From Rosellinia necatrix (lineage: Eukaryota > Ascomycota > Sordariomycetes > Xylariales > Xylariaceae), in assembly GCA_021209875.1 (NCBI GenBank), contig JAGYVD010000007.1, positions 310,001 through 374,000 of the forward strand: a stretch of DNA of 64,000 bases, given 5' to 3'. The notes below the pieces were generated by a model that was given only the letters and a program-made list of their open reading frames with translations, had not been told where the DNA came from and made no database searches. Of the stretch, positions 11,335 to 24,500 are shown piece after piece. Numbering within the stretch: position 1 is the first letter of the stretch; each line of letters opens with the position of its first letter. The translations under genes were made by a program, and so were the position numbers.

Positions 11335-12865
11335 GCTGCTAGGTGGCACGCCGGGGAAACCCATACCAGATGAAAAGCCTCCTGTAGGCGAGCGGTACCA
11401 GGAGCGTTTTAGCTAATCTCTAGTATCGAGCACTGTTATAGAATACGACAGCCCGAGAATAACTCGGGGTCCCTAGCGGAGCTGGCCTTCCAACAGAGGA
11501 TAGGCGATACTTACGCAGTATATCGTGGCGGATCACCTAATCCCAATTTTATAATCCTACCCTCCTATCTTGCGCCGGTTAAGACAGCAGTATAGGTTTG
11601 CCCTAAAGACCAAATGCAACACCAGCGCACGACGCACGTCAGCGGCACTGCATATCTATAGCACAGGAGCGTAGCATTTCACAGAGGCGCAAACCCATAA
11701 ATGCAACACATACTGAGTGAGGCACACTGCTAGGTTTACATTCATATCGGCCTTGCCAACCTAAAAATAGTCTAACTAGCTGCTTGGGCGAGACCCGCCA
11801 GCTCGCTTAGCATCTAAGGCCATGTGGATTCCCAGGAAAGAAAACGGCTGAAAAAAAAATATGTAGGCCTCAGAATTAGCTCTGCTCGGGGAATAGATAA
11901 TCTGCTAAGGCTGCCAAGATCTTTGATAAAGTCCTCCGCAGAGACCCACGAACTCCATATATAAGTAGACCGGGGGTCTTGTCACCCTCAGGGTGGCCCG
12001 CCGGCACCGTACCCGGCACCGTACCCGAGCGAGGGCTGCATAGCCTCAGTCGAGTACCATAGGGATGGGACCGCTGCTCCAACGCGGGCGTGGGGACGGC
12101 GCAGTCGACGCGCGCAACGACGACGATATGGCGCGGGGGGCCACCAATAGAGACACCCAGCCCGACATGCATGGCAAAGCAGATAGAGGGCGAGTTTGGG
12201 GGCGTCAGCATTCACAATCCTCACTTTGTACCTATGGTAGGTGATGATGATATGGCATCGTGAGATTATCGGCCTGGCGGTTGAAGATGGGGTGTTGTCT
12301 AGGGTAGCATTCAATCTGCTCTAGCTTCGTCAGCTGATGTATAGTCCACGACTCTTATGCGTCAGAGTCTAATGTAATGCTACTCTTACTGCTTGGATGT
12401 TACTTGGACCGTTTGGGCCCACCCCAAGCCAAAACACCACCTCCAGCTGCTATCACTAATACATGGTGGCGCATATACTGCCTCGAAATCTTACTAGAGC
12501 CTATGCTGTAACCGTAGGACGCCGCTTTCGTAGAAGTGGTAGCTAAGGTGGTGTACTGTTCTTCTTGTCTTTTTGGATATATTTCCAGACAGGCTGTGAA
12601 ACAGGCTCTAGGTTCACTGCAAAGGTGCCAAAGGTAGGTGGATTACAAGACACCCACTAGCATTGGCTAATTATAACTGTTTATAACCGTTTATCCTATT
12701 ACAATACGTCATGCCCCCTGGCACCTATCCCCACTCCCATATGTCGATGTAGTGTATGGAACGCCCCGAGGGGCCTTTCTGTAGGACAGTACTTTGTACT
12801 ACCTACCAACAAGATGGGAGAATACGAGCACAAGTTCCTCGGTAAGGAATTAATTGTATTACTCG
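11335..12865. other. Intergenic region, no supported gene
   Basis: Between the receptor promoter and the 3' end of the PaxU-like gene. Overlapping - strand frames at 11876-12211 and 11988-12314 lack recognisable domains. A short tandem duplication (ACCGTACCCGGC type, about 12005-12028) is present. The segment 12699-12911 is an open frame only because it overlaps the 3' end of the next gene. Confidence 0.45.
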
Positions 12866-13783
12866 TCACAGCCTGCTCGCACCTTGCCAGGTCTCTCCCA
12901 CAATCCTCCAATAGCGATTCGAGTCCGATCTCATATGTGCCACATGGCCACTCCCATTGAACAGCTCCAGCTTGACATCAAACCCTTTCGAAATCGCCTC
13001 AGCAGCGTGTTTTTCAACTGATGTTGACGGGCAGATTTTGTCGTCGTGACTGTATAGATATGTCCGCCGCACCTCTCGGTTTCTGGCCGGATCGTTGTGT
13101 GCAATGGACCACGTAGCCTGGTTGTCAGGGACGCCGAAAACTCGGATGAGAACCCAGCAGGTCAATGCGACAAGATGCGCCATGGGCAGTACGAGAAGCC
13201 GGCCCCATCCAGGCTTCGACGATGCCGTCAAGACGTTGACGTTAAACTGATAACTCCAGATCCCGGGGATCGAATCGAACAAAGTGACATGATTAGGGAG
13301 GCTGGTGGGTTCAGAGACGCCTTCCGCTTGTCCTCCGGCGTCCCTGGAGCCTTGATGGGATGAGAAATGGTTGTACAAATGATAGAGAGAGCAAGACCCG
13401 CCACCCGACAGGGCATGAATGAGTAGTCTAGGCGGGGCCGTACTATCATGAGCCCCAGCCTCCTTGAGGATGGTCCGGATGAGATCGACGGCAGGTGCCG
13501 AGTCACGTGAGCCGATACTTGGCCAGACCAGAGCCGCGAGGCGAGATTTGACAAGCAAGATGGGCGACAACGGGTAAAGTTCTTGGTATTTCCGAACGTA
13601 TTGGACCAGGTGCCCATCACGGGCGTCCATCCAGCCCAAAAGAAGCACGAGGCGTGGGTCGGCCGGCCGACCGGCTGCCGAGTCTTCGGGCGATTGCGGG
13701 CTGTCCCTAGGATGTAGCAGGTAGACGGCCGGGGACAGACGCTGCAGGCCGGACAGGGGGTTGGCCCGGGTGTTTGACCCCAT
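12866..13783 (-). CDS. PaxU/TMEM53-like alpha/beta-hydrolase (DUF829 family)
   Basis: A single-exon gene of 305 residues. After a ~40-residue leader comes LVLLLGWMDARDGHLVQY (45-62), the first core strand and the GWMDA signature of the DUF829/TMEM53 family. LLIHALSGGGSCSLYHLYNH (120-139) holds the nucleophile Ser126 in a SGGG elbow. VTLFDSIPG at 166-174 and a hydrophobic stretch at ~195-215 (LLVLPMAHLVALTCWVLI) follow. TYLYSHDDKICP (241-252) gives the catalytic Asp and NGSGHVAHMR (276-285) the His. PaxU, a member of indole-diterpene clusters, belongs to this family, and related proteins occur in other fungal metabolite clusters. The chemical role is mostly unknown. It is divergently transcribed from the MFS transporter across ~710 bp, which suggests co-regulation. 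It is a candidate trans-acting release or tailoring hydrolase for the PKS, by inference. Confidence 0.85.
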   Translation of the reverse strand: MGSNTRANPLSGLQRLSPAVYLLHPRDSPQSPEDSAAGRPADPRLVLLLGWMDARDGHLVQYVRKYQELYPLSPILLVKSRLAALVWPSIGSRDSAPAVDLIRTILKEAGAHDSTAPPRLLIHALSGGGSCSLYHLYNHFSSHQGSRDAGGQAEGVSEPTSLPNHVTLFDSIPGIWSYQFNVNVLTASSKPGWGRLLVLPMAHLVALTCWVLIRVFGVPDNQATWSIAHNDPARNREVRRTYLYSHDDKICPSTSVEKHAAEAISKGFDVKLELFNGSGHVAHMRSDSNRYWRIVGETWQGASRL

Positions 13784-14494
13784 CGTGCAAGGGGCAGGCC
13801 AACAAGAAGGGTCGTGGGAATAGGGAGGATGGGATCAGACGAAAAAAAAAAGAAAAAAAAAGAGTTAGGGCCACGCCGTGAGAAAATGGCGGCAGGAGAG
13901 AGATAGGAGATGGAAGGATGTTATTCAATTGTAGAGAAATGGCGGGAAGGAAACGCGCACTTTAGGCAGCAACGGGGGTCGGACGCAGCCACGGCTCACT
14001 CACGAGCGGCAGGTGCCAAGTTGCATCGGGCGCATGACACGCTGATGTGCATTCCCATTATATTAACACACCACCTTAGCGGATCCCGCCTCCCTTCCCA
14101 CCGGATACCCTTCCCATGCCTTCAAGGCATCTCCCTATCCGAAGCTATTCGCTAACACACTACAGAAGGAGGCAGTGTGTCGCGGTTACACTGCAGCGAA
14201 GCTAGCGGATGGACTGAAATATAGTAAACCGCCATCGTTACCACGCTAGGGAAACACGAGGAAAAGGTACAATGCAACCTGAGGTCGTCTTATACCCACC
14301 TGATGTGCTTTTGTTCCTTAATCCTCAGGAGCGTAAACCCGAACTTCCGTTTTTTGCTACGATTGCTGCGAAACGGTCGGTATGAATTACCTGGCACATC
14401 GCTTTTGATCCCCTAAGGCACGAGGAAGGGAACATCACCCCAACCCTCACCACCTGAGCTCTGCCATCCCGTCGTTGAATCGCAGTTCAGGAAG
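13784..14494. promoter_or_regulatory. Shared divergent promoter region between PaxU-like hydrolase and MFS transporter
   Basis: This 711-bp intergenic interval separates two start codons that point away from each other. It contains an A-rich tract (13841-13862) close to the hydrolase start, which reads as a T-rich tract in the direction of that gene. No specific factor site can be named with confidence. The geometry suits joint control. Confidence 0.5.
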
Positions 14495-16543
14495 ATGGCA
14501 GATAGCGACAGCTCCGACAACCGGGGCGCCGATGGCCTTGGACACTCAGAGCACCCGGACCGCTACTTGAAGGGGTATCGCCTGGCCGTCGCCATACTGG
14601 GGTAATTAAGTGGCCGCTCCGACCGCGATCACGCATTGCACCGATAGCTGACTGACTAACTCTGCGTGCAAGTCTAGGGATTGCTGTATTTCTACCGACC
14701 GCCGAGGCCTCCATCGTCAGTACGTCGTTGGTCACTATCTCCAAGGATCTTGCAGGGTACGGCCAGAGTAGTTGGATTGTCACCTCCTACCTGTTGACAT
14801 ATACTGGTAATTATGAGAAAGCTTCGTATCGCCAACATATCTCCAGGATGTCGTCCTGATGTTTGTCGTGTAGGGTTTATCGTAATATGGTCAAAGCTGT
14901 CTGATGTTGTTGGCCTGCGGCCTTCCCTGTTGGTCTCCGCCGTCCTTTTCGCCGGATTCTCGGCGGGGTGCGGCTCGGCCCGGTCCATAACCCAACTGTA
15001 AGTGATCCCGGTTCTTGTCGATCTTCACACCATCTATCGTAGCTAGCCATGCTTACCCAAGCTTCGAAGTATAATCTTCCGCGCCTTTCAGGGTATGGGC
15101 GGTGCCGGTTTCTATACGCTACCGACGATCAGCATGTTCCAGCTCGTCCCTGCGAGTCGATACAGCCAAGTCAATACAATCTCGTCCTCGTTCATGGCTA
15201 CAGCTCTTTTGCTCGGTCCCATAATTGGCGGCGCTATTAGTGAAGCTGGGAACTGGCGTTGGATATTCTTTCTCATGTAAGACAAACTAACAACATTCTA
15301 TGAAGATGAATACGACACTGACCAGGTTGCGCTTAATACTCACCAGTCTCCCGGCTAGCGCTGTCTCGATGGTCCTTGTCTTTTCCGTTCTACCCAGCCG
15401 ATTTCCCCATCATTGTGATGATGTCGTTGAGTCTAAGACTTCTCGCACATTGAGACCCTTGTATTTAATCAAAAAAGTAGACGCTTTAGGTGCCTTTTTA
15501 CTGCTCAGCGCGTCGATACTCTTGGTGACAGCTTTAGAGGAGGGTGGATCAACATTTCCATGGCGCTCTGCTGCCATCATTGTTTTCTTTGTTCTATCCG
15601 GATCTCTCTGGATAGGATTCTTTCTGTGGGAGTCATTTGCTTCCCGCGAAGAATCAGAAGTTGACCCTACGTTCCCCCGAAACTTTTTTAGTAACCGAAT
15701 CTTTCTCGGGGTTCTCTTGTAAGTACTTCTAACCATCCAAGTCTGGTGTGTAATATTTTTTGGCTCATATGTTATTTACGGCAGTGGGTGCTTTTTGTCT
15801 GGTGTACCCCTTATCGTCGCAGTCATCGAGCTGCCGCAGCGATATCAGATTGTTAACGCAGCGTCTCCTGTTGAGGCAGGTACTCAATTGTTAGCATATG
15901 CCGCGACCCTCCCATTGGGCATTGTCACCTCCAATACGGTAACAGGAAGGCTACGTGTTCCATTTATATACCCGCTTCTAGTTGGCGCCACGTTACAAAC
16001 ATTGGGATTTGCGCTCTTATCAACCCTGCCTAGCACTCTCCAGAGCCCTCCAGCACAATATGGCTACAGCGTTTTATCCGGTATAGGGATGGGAGTGAGT
16101 GTGGGGGCTTTTTATGTGATCAGTCCCATTGCGGTCGAGAAGAAGTATCAGCGTAAGTCCAATTCCCACGGCACCAATAACCTCGGAGGTTCTGACGCTG
16201 TTGTCAATTTCTAGACCTGGCAGTTGGTGCTGTCCTTCAAGCACGTCTTCTCGGAAGCGCTGTAGGGATTGCCATCGTGAGTAGCATTCTTACCGATTAC
16301 GTAAAAAATCATCTGGACTCTGTACTGCCAGACAGTCGACCCGAAGACTTGCTACAGTCTGCCACGAATCTGAGTCGCTACCCACCAGACGTACAAGCGA
16401 AATTCAGGGACGTTTATGGCACAGCATTCAACTTGCAAATGAAAGCTACTGTCGCTTTCTGTGCTGCACAGTTCCTGACCGTCATCTTGATATGGACCAA
16501 GCGGCCGTTACGATTGGCCGTAGATGGAACACTCGCGCAATGA
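14495..16543 (+). CDS. MFS efflux transporter, 14-TM drug:H+ antiporter type
   Basis: Seven exons: 14495-14601, 14673-14806, 14874-14997, 15070-15276, 15347-15718, 15785-16152 and 16215-16543. They sum to 1641 nt, giving 546 residues in one frame. Introns are 62-72 bp; two use AAG acceptors (before 14673 and 15070). Visible motifs: YLKGYRLAVAIL at the first helix, STSLVTISKDL and SSWIVTSYLLTYTG (helices 1-2), GFIVIWSKLSD (loop 2-3 motif), FRAFQGMGGAG (motif B region), LLLGPIIGGAISE (motif C of antiporters) and NWRWIFF (the W-R-W-F box of 14-TM members). Later helices follow, with a loop near EDLLQSATNL. Such pumps sit in the plasma or vacuolar membrane and export metabolites. Its place between the PaxU-like gene and the PKS makes it the likely exporter of the cluster product and a self-protection factor. 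Substrate not known. Confidence 0.9.
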
Positions 16544-18586
16544 TTTTTATTACCAGTTTGAGGAATGTCCCGGTTCGTTACTAGTCACGCGTTGGAGTAA
16601 AGCCGGGGAGGAATGTAACCAGGCTACTCGTCGAAATTAGGTAGATCTATCACAGCTGGGTTTGAGCTATAGATATGTTGGGGGCTTATATTCAGAGTGT
16701 ATTGAGAACACATTATTCCTATAATGTTCTCTTATGTATTTGGCAACAATAATTCTTGAAGTCGTATGGTTCAAAACACTGAAACTAAGTGCCATCACAT
16801 TGTGTGTAGAGTCGTTTAGGTCCTGGGGGCCGGTATCAATTGCAAACCCAGTATCAGCATCGCAGTTCATAGCCACTCTTCTAGTTCCGTTCCTCATAGT
16901 AGGTATTTTTGTAGTTAAGTACCTATTGTGAGATTCGCCAGGGTGGTAAGTTTTATGGGTTACAAGTAGCTTCCTGGCATATTTATATAGAAAAATACAT
17001 CGGTACTACGTTCGGCGCGTATAGTGTTGTAGTTTAGGCTTGTAACGCTACCTACTATAACTCCCGGTAGATAGGCACTGAAGGACAGCGGACACACATA
17101 TACATATGCTTACCACATTCGGGGTGTGAATGACATGCATCTTGGCGGCCCGGTTACCCCTCCACGGTAGATTCCGCGGACCTATACAATAACTATACCT
17201 ACCTAGGTACGCTTTGGCGCACCACACAGCCACTATTTCACACCCACCATTTCGCTACTACTCGAATCCACCAAAGAAAATAGGTGTTGAGCCAAGTGCT
17301 CCAGGAACTTTAGTGTTCTTGCACCGGGACGCAATTCAGGTTAGAGAAATCCAATTACCGCTCACACACCATTACGAAATACATAAACACTTAATATCTC
17401 AGCTGGTGGCTGACATACAAGACTGCGGTCGGTTGTATGACTATTAATGGTATATATAATCTATGAAGTCAACAAGGAGATTCCTTGTGGTGCACATGTA
17501 CGCACGCGCGCGCATGTGCATGCAAGCTGTAGGACAAATACACATAATCTATTCAGCTGGCCTTATAGCCCCCACAGGCCTCGTGGATCAATCTCACATC
17601 GTTCCCCATCCAGTCCAGCTGCCCCTATCCTATCTTCACTCGCCCAGGTAGTGAGTGGGTGGTGGGAGCCCCTCGAAGTCTCCTCAATGGACACTTCGTT
17701 GTATTTTCTATTATTACCTGCAAATCAAAAAGGCCGCCTGGCATCACTGTTGCCTTCTGAGTGGCGCAAGGCAGTCCGGCCTTCCGGCTTCTTCATCAAA
17801 GACAACCGTATCAACCTATTCTTCAGTATGCCTGATCGGAAGGCAGCATTAGAAAGGGGGAGGAGGTAGGGGTCGGCAGTCGGCCTGGCCATTATGGACG
17901 CGGTACGGCGACGGGCTGTTTCGCTGGTATGTTGCCGTTGTATTGACAGCTGAATGTGTGCCGCATAGCCATGCTTGGTAATGTAATACGACGTTTACTA
18001 CGATTCTCCACGCACTTTTGGAAAGCACTCCGCTACACGGGCGGGTTTTATAACTGCGACCACTCGAAACGGCGGTGTGCAACGTCAGCTTTAGGGGCAT
18101 GCAAGGTACTTGATACTGTCCCGTTCACCCCATACTGTCGTTACACAACAGATGCCCAGGCGCGGAATCCTTCTTAGAACAGTGTGTTGCATGCAATTGT
18201 GAGGATTAGCATTTCGCGCCCGGTACACACCTGTGCGACCAACTGCTGTTCTAGACTCTGTAGGACGGTCTGCTACCACCACCCCGGGTGACAGGATTCG
18301 AATACGCTGGACGCCAATGCCTTTGTTCAATAATGGCGATTTAGCGTCATCGTCTCGGATCCCATTGGGGGGTCTAGATACGCGTCACTTGTATCACGGA
18401 GATGGATTCAGCTTCATACCAAAGGGCATGTAAGACCATGGCATATTCGAAGAATAAAAGGCCTACCCACCTAATGAAAGTCCTGTTCTCGTGATGAATT
18501 ATGAACCTGCGTACTCGGAACTCAGAGTTATACTCATCCAATACGATTAGTACAGGCAACTTGTTTACGGAACAGAAACGGTCCCT
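16544..18586. other. Intergenic region upstream of the PKS, no supported gene
   Basis: About 2 kb between the MFS stop and the PKS start. Small frames on both strands (for example 17447-17869, +) resemble nothing recognisable. An alternating CG run flanked by GCATG units lies near 17499-17525. The region must contain the PKS promoter; an A+T-rich GAATAAAAG at about 18450-18460, roughly 130 bp before the ATG, is a possible TATA-like element. No zinc-cluster regulator gene was found here. Confidence 0.5.
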
Positions 18587-21500
18587 ATGCCTTCAGAGTA
18601 TACTCCCAACTACGAGAATGGGCCCCTTGAGCCCTTGGCCGTAATTGGCATGTCCTTTCGGTTCCCAGGATGTGCAGAATCCGTGGATGCCTTTTGGGAC
18701 ATGATGATCTCTAAACAGAGCGCATCTACCGTAACACCGCCGAGCCGGTTCAATGTTGATGCCCATTACCACCCCGGCCCTCCCAGGATCGGCACCATGT
18801 CTTACCGCGGTGGAAACTTCCTTGACGGAGACCCGGTCGACGCCTTCGATGCCCGCTTCTTCTCCATCGGGGCGGCTGAAGCCCAGGCTATGGACCCCGT
18901 GCACCGGCTGACCCTAGAAGTCGCCTACCGCGCCCTTGAAAACGCAGGACTCTCGCTGGAACACATATCGGGATCCAAGACGGCCGTGTTTGCTGGATCC
19001 TCGTCCACTGACTACTCAACCATGTTAAGTAAAGACCCGTCGCATATGGCCAAATATACCGCCACCGGCACGGGGAGTAACATGATGGCGAACAGGATCA
19101 GTTGGTTTTTTAACCTAACGGGTCCTAGCGCCAGTGTTGCAGCGGCGTGCTCAAGTAGCCTTGTAGCCTTAGACATGACTTGTCAGTCTATTTGGGCTGG
19201 CGAGGCCACTATGGTGAGTTGCTATTACGAAGTTACCCCTGAAAGTAGGGGGAATCATTAAACTAAAGATATGATCAGGGGCTTGCCTGCGGCGGGAACA
19301 TTATCTTGGCACCTGAAGGTGGCATGTGGCTGGACAACCTTGGCATGTTGTCAAAAGATAGCCAATGCTTCACTTTGGATACACGAGCCAATGGGTTTGC
19401 TCGTGGTGAGGGTTGTGGTGTAATTGTCATCAAACCACTAACTACAGCCGTGAGGGACGGTGATACGGTTCGAGCCGTCATCAGGGCCACACATTCGAAC
19501 TCGAATGGCAGGACTGCTGGACTCACGCAACCCAGCCATGAGGCACAGCGCCGCCTAATTCTTGACACGTACGCAAAGGCAGGATTGGATATGTCGGCAA
19601 CCAGGTATTTCGAGGCCCACGGCACAGGTAAAACGATTCCTCCTAGCCCCCCCCCCCCCTTTTTTTCAAATTCAAAGACTTACACAGACTTAGGAACACC
19701 ATTGGGTGACCCTATAGAGTTTGGAGCAATCGGAGCAGCTTTCGAACCATACAGAACCTCAAAAGAGCCTCTTTACGTGTTCGTTCAATCTACTCCGTCT
19801 ACCTCTAGAGGCCTTCAAACCCGGCATGAGACCGACTGACGGTGTGTGACAGGGGATCTGTAAAGTCAAATATTGGCCATCTTGAAGGGGCGAGTGGCAT
19901 TGCGGGCGTCATCAAGGCAATCCTAACGCTCGAGAATGGAGTGATCCTTCCTAACGCTGAGTTCAACGACATGAACCCCAGCATTGACGCCGATTCGTTG
20001 AAGATTGCCGTTACAAAGCACCCGATCGCATGGCCGACGCCAGGTCTGCGGCGAATTTCGGTGCAATCATTTGGGTTCGGTGGCTCTAATAGTCATATTA
20101 TCCTCGATGATGCATATAACTCTCTACATCTGCGAAATCTAGAAGGATCTCACAACACAAATCCGTCACAGATGAGTCCGGATCAGAATACTGACAACCC
20201 AACATCTCCTTTTGATGTTTCGGCATCATTACCCTCCAGACTGCTTGTTTGGTCTACCGAAGATAAAGAGGGGATTATGCGAATGAAGGAGACCTGGGGG
20301 GAATACTTCAGCTCGCTAAAGCATTCGCTACGTGGCGCTGATGCCAGCTATGAATATCTCCGAAATCTAGCCTACACATTGGGACTGCGTCGAAGTCATC
20401 TAATGTGGCGGTCTTTCGGGGTTGTGACGGACATAGGATCCTTGGTTGACGTGGCATCCGGGATGGTTGGACCCATCCGCGCTATTAGCAATCCCCGATT
20501 GGCGTTTGTCTTTACGGGCCAGGGGAGCCAGTGGTTCGCAATGGGAAGAGAGTTAATCGATCGATACGATATTTTCAGAAACAGCCTTGTCGATGCCAGT
20601 TCTTACCTCCGAAGTCTTGGGTGTGGTTGGGATGTCATTGGTATACGCTCATTTCTCTATTTCCCTATCCTGTTTGCTCGAACTAATCTGTGGTGTCTAG
20701 ACGAACTAAACAAGAACGAGGCGGAATCCCAGTGTGATAACGCGCGATACAGCCAGCCACTATGTACGATTCTGCAAGTTGCTCTGGTCCAACTTCTAGA
20801 CAGCTTTAGCATTCGCCCCACGACGGTTATAGGCCATTCATCTGGAGAAATTGCTGCTGCGTAAGTTGCAAATGTCTAAAATTCCGAACTCAAGTTTAAC
20901 TCTTTCCACTTCTAGTTACTCTATCGGCGCGATCTCACGGAGGTCTGCGTGGAGGCTTGCTTACTGGCGTGGCGCGCTGGTGGCAAATCTTGACCAGAGA
21001 AGCTCAACAAAAGGCAGCATGTTGGCTGTAGGATTATCGTCAGAAGAGGCAGGCAAATATCTTGATGCCGTTGAGGTAGACCTTGGAAGCCGGCGCTTGG
21101 TTGTTGCATGTGTCAACAGCCCCCTGAACGTAACCATCTCGGGCGACTCTTCGCATATGGATTACTTACAAACCATTCTAAATCGAGCAAGCGGCATCTT
21201 CACCAAAAGGTTAAAGGTTAATGCTGCATACCACTCATTCCAAATGCAGGTAATAGCGGATGAGTACTCGAGGAAAATAGGGGCCCTCGAGCCCGGATCT
21301 TCCATGTTCAGGGGCAACGGCCCCGTAGCCATGGTTTCCACAGTAACAGGCACAGCAGTCTTGGCGGAATCTCTCTGTTCGAAGGAATACTGGGTACAAA
21401 ACCTTGTATCACCCGTGCTCTTTTCAGAGGCCCTGGCGACGATATGCAACCTAAAGCTGGAGAGTGAGGTCAACGTGTTGCTCGAAATCGGAGCACACTC

Positions 21501-24500
21501 AGCTCTCCAGAGCTCGTGCAAGCAAGTCCTTCGGGCACTTGGCAAGGAGGACAGTATCGAATATGTTTCGCTACTTTCTCGGTCTTCTTCGGCGGTTCTG
21601 TGTTTACTAGAAGCTATGGGACGGTTACATTGTCTTGGGTATGCTGTGGACCTCCCCCGGATAAATAACGTCGAGATAATAAAGCGCACTTCGAAGGGGG
21701 AGAAAACACCCACATGTCTACCATCACTTCCAGAATATCCATTCGACCATTCAAAGTCATATTGGTATGAAAGCAGGATTAGCAAGGGCTACAGGTTCCG
21801 TAAATTTGGCTGGCATCCGCTTTTAGGTGTACCTGACCCGGACTGGAACCCGATGGAGGCCAAATGGCGCCACACTATCAGTGTGCTTGACCAACCGTGG
21901 ATAGAAGATCACAAAGTAGGTCTAGATGGATCCCTCATCACCACAAACTATCATTATAAACTATCAACATAGAGGCTGACCAGACCATAGATTGACGGCA
22001 CTATGGTATTCCCCGCCGCAGGGATGTTCGTCATGGTGATTCACGCCGCAAGGCAACTAGCGGATTCCTCTAGGAGGCTGAGGGGATTTCAATTCAAAAA
22101 CACAACGTTTCACTCAGTATTCAAGATCCCGCCGGGTACAGCCGGGATTGAGGCCAACCTGTATATGCGACCTCAGAGCAGGGGTGCACAGGTTCACAAT
22201 CGCCAAGGCTGGTACGACTTTCATCTGTACACTCACGACGATGATACGAACGAGTGGCAGGAGAAGTGCCATGGCTCAGTTCAGCTATCATATTATCCAG
22301 AGAGTGATAGCAAGTTCGACCCCAGTCGCGAGATCCAAGAATGGCAAAAAGCCCAGCAGAATCTCTATACTGATTCATTACGCGCTTGCACCGAAAGGGC
22401 TGATATTCGTACCGTATATGACGGCTTTGAGGAGTTAGGATACGGCTATGGTCCCTCATTTCGAGCAATTACGGCTCTTTCACATAACGGCCGCGATCTG
22501 GCCGTGGCCAAAGTACAAACACATCGCGAGGAGGGTCCCACCCTGGATCACATCATCCATCCCGCCACGCTTGACTGTATATTTCAAGTCATGTTCATGG
22601 CTTTGACCTCTGGTGCCACAAAGCGCATCCAACTGGCGGTTCCCTCTCACTTCGATAGCCTCTGGGTCTCAAATGGTGACCTAAATTTCCCAGATGCTGA
22701 ATTCCTTCAAGTTAGTGGGACAGCACGGCGTACGGGTTTGCGAGAATGTCGCGCTTCTATTACCGTCATGGACTCAACCTCAACTCAAAGCCTGATCCAA
22801 GTCGAGGGCTTCACCACGACCGATATAGCTTCAGGAGAAGGGTGGTCGACCCACGAGGAAGACCATGACACGGAGGCAGAAAACATCTGCCACACTGTCC
22901 ATTGGAAACCGGACCTTGAGCTCATGTCTAGTGCTCAAATACAAAAATTCTGCGATCAATCAGAGGCCTCTGAACTCAGTAATGCCGCTGAGCTTGTTGA
23001 ATTCTTTACTAACCTAGACTTTCTAGCGACTACGTACATTCGGGACACGCTCAAGTCACTCAGCCTAGAGACTATCATGAAGCTTAAAACTAATCGCCGT
23101 ACAGATATGTACCTAAAGTGGATGAACAGCCAAATGGATATTCTCAACGCAGGAAATTCACCTTTCAGTACCAATGATTGGAAAGACCGCCTTGCCGATC
23201 GTGAATTCATTGCCGATACCGCAAACAGAGTAGCTAAAGCGAACCCCACAGGTGCTTTGTACACAAGTGTAGGGACGCATTTGCTTAAACTACTCACCGG
23301 GGAGATCGATACATTAGATTTTCTATTCCGTGGCGAGCTAACCAGAGAGCATTATTACTACACCGTACGTTTTAGTTCAGTCTTGCAATCTTTATTCCGT
23401 ACGATGACTGACAACCAACTCTATTCTAATTATAGTGGGAGTCTATACCCGCAGTGAACAAGTTTCACTCCTTTCTTGATGCTCTTGCCCATAAGAACCC
23501 GAACCTCAATATCCTCGAAGTTGGGGCGGGTACTGGTGCTACTACAGTCCAGTTGATGAAGACTCTCGCCCCGGCACATGGTGTCGACAAGTCCTTTACA
23601 CCGAGATTTTCCCACTTTGACTTTACCGATCTCTCTCCATTTTTCTTTGGGGCCGCAGAGCATCAATTCAGCCATCTTGGTTCAAGGATGCGATACAAAA
23701 AGCTCGACATCGAAATAGATCCGACGCTGCAGGGGTTTGAAGAAGGCTCGTATGATCTCGTCGTTGCTGCTGCTGTAAGTCTTCTAAAATAACAACTACA
23801 AGACAGCAACATGGATGCTAAAATCACGTCGTCAGGTCATCCATACTACATCCGACGTAACTAAAACTCTGGAGAACTGTAGAAAGCTGCTCAAGCCGTA
23901 CGTGGTATCAATCATATCGGTGATATATATTACAATATTGACAATACCTTTTCTAGTCATGGGACGTTGGTTCTTTGGGAGGGCACTGTACCTCATGGGT
24001 TGAGATCAAACTTCGTCTTCGGCCTACTTGACGGTTGGTGGTTAGGTACGTCGACATACGTTTGGTAGGATGTCATAGCAAGTCTAACTGATATTGATCC
24101 CCATCTAGCCTCTGAACCATTTCGACAAGAAAGCCCATGCCTCGATGAAAAGAAATGGGACGAGGTATTAATGGAAGCTGGGTTTACCGGCGCCGATGTG
24201 GTGTTACGAGATTACAGCAGCGATATTTGTCACGAATTCAGCATCATCATATCAACCTCAACTCAAGAAGTTCCACCGGTTCTATCCGTATCTCCAAGAG
24301 AGGAGATTTTCATCATTCATGAGCCCAGTCAACAAATATTAGCGGAGAGCTTGAAGACATCTTTTGAGACGGCCAATATTTCGGCCGTGGTTCAAGTGTC
24401 ATCAGTCAACAGCATACCGAAGCCGTCGCCCAAAGAAACCACCAGCCTAAGGAGACTCCTTGTATTTATATTGGAATTAGACCAACTAGCATGGTCCGGG

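Noticed and set aside
11876..12314. Two overlapping - strand frames of ~110 residues
   Set aside because: They overlap in different frames, share no family features and cannot be joined into a sensible model.
17447..17869. 140-residue frame upstream of the PKS
   Set aside because: No domain, repetitive composition at its start, and competing frames in the same DNA. Insufficient support for a gene.
18280..18310. TTCGAAT resembling a tRNA T-loop (B box)
   Set aside because: The flanking bases do not form a T-stem, and no A box or acceptor stem can be placed.
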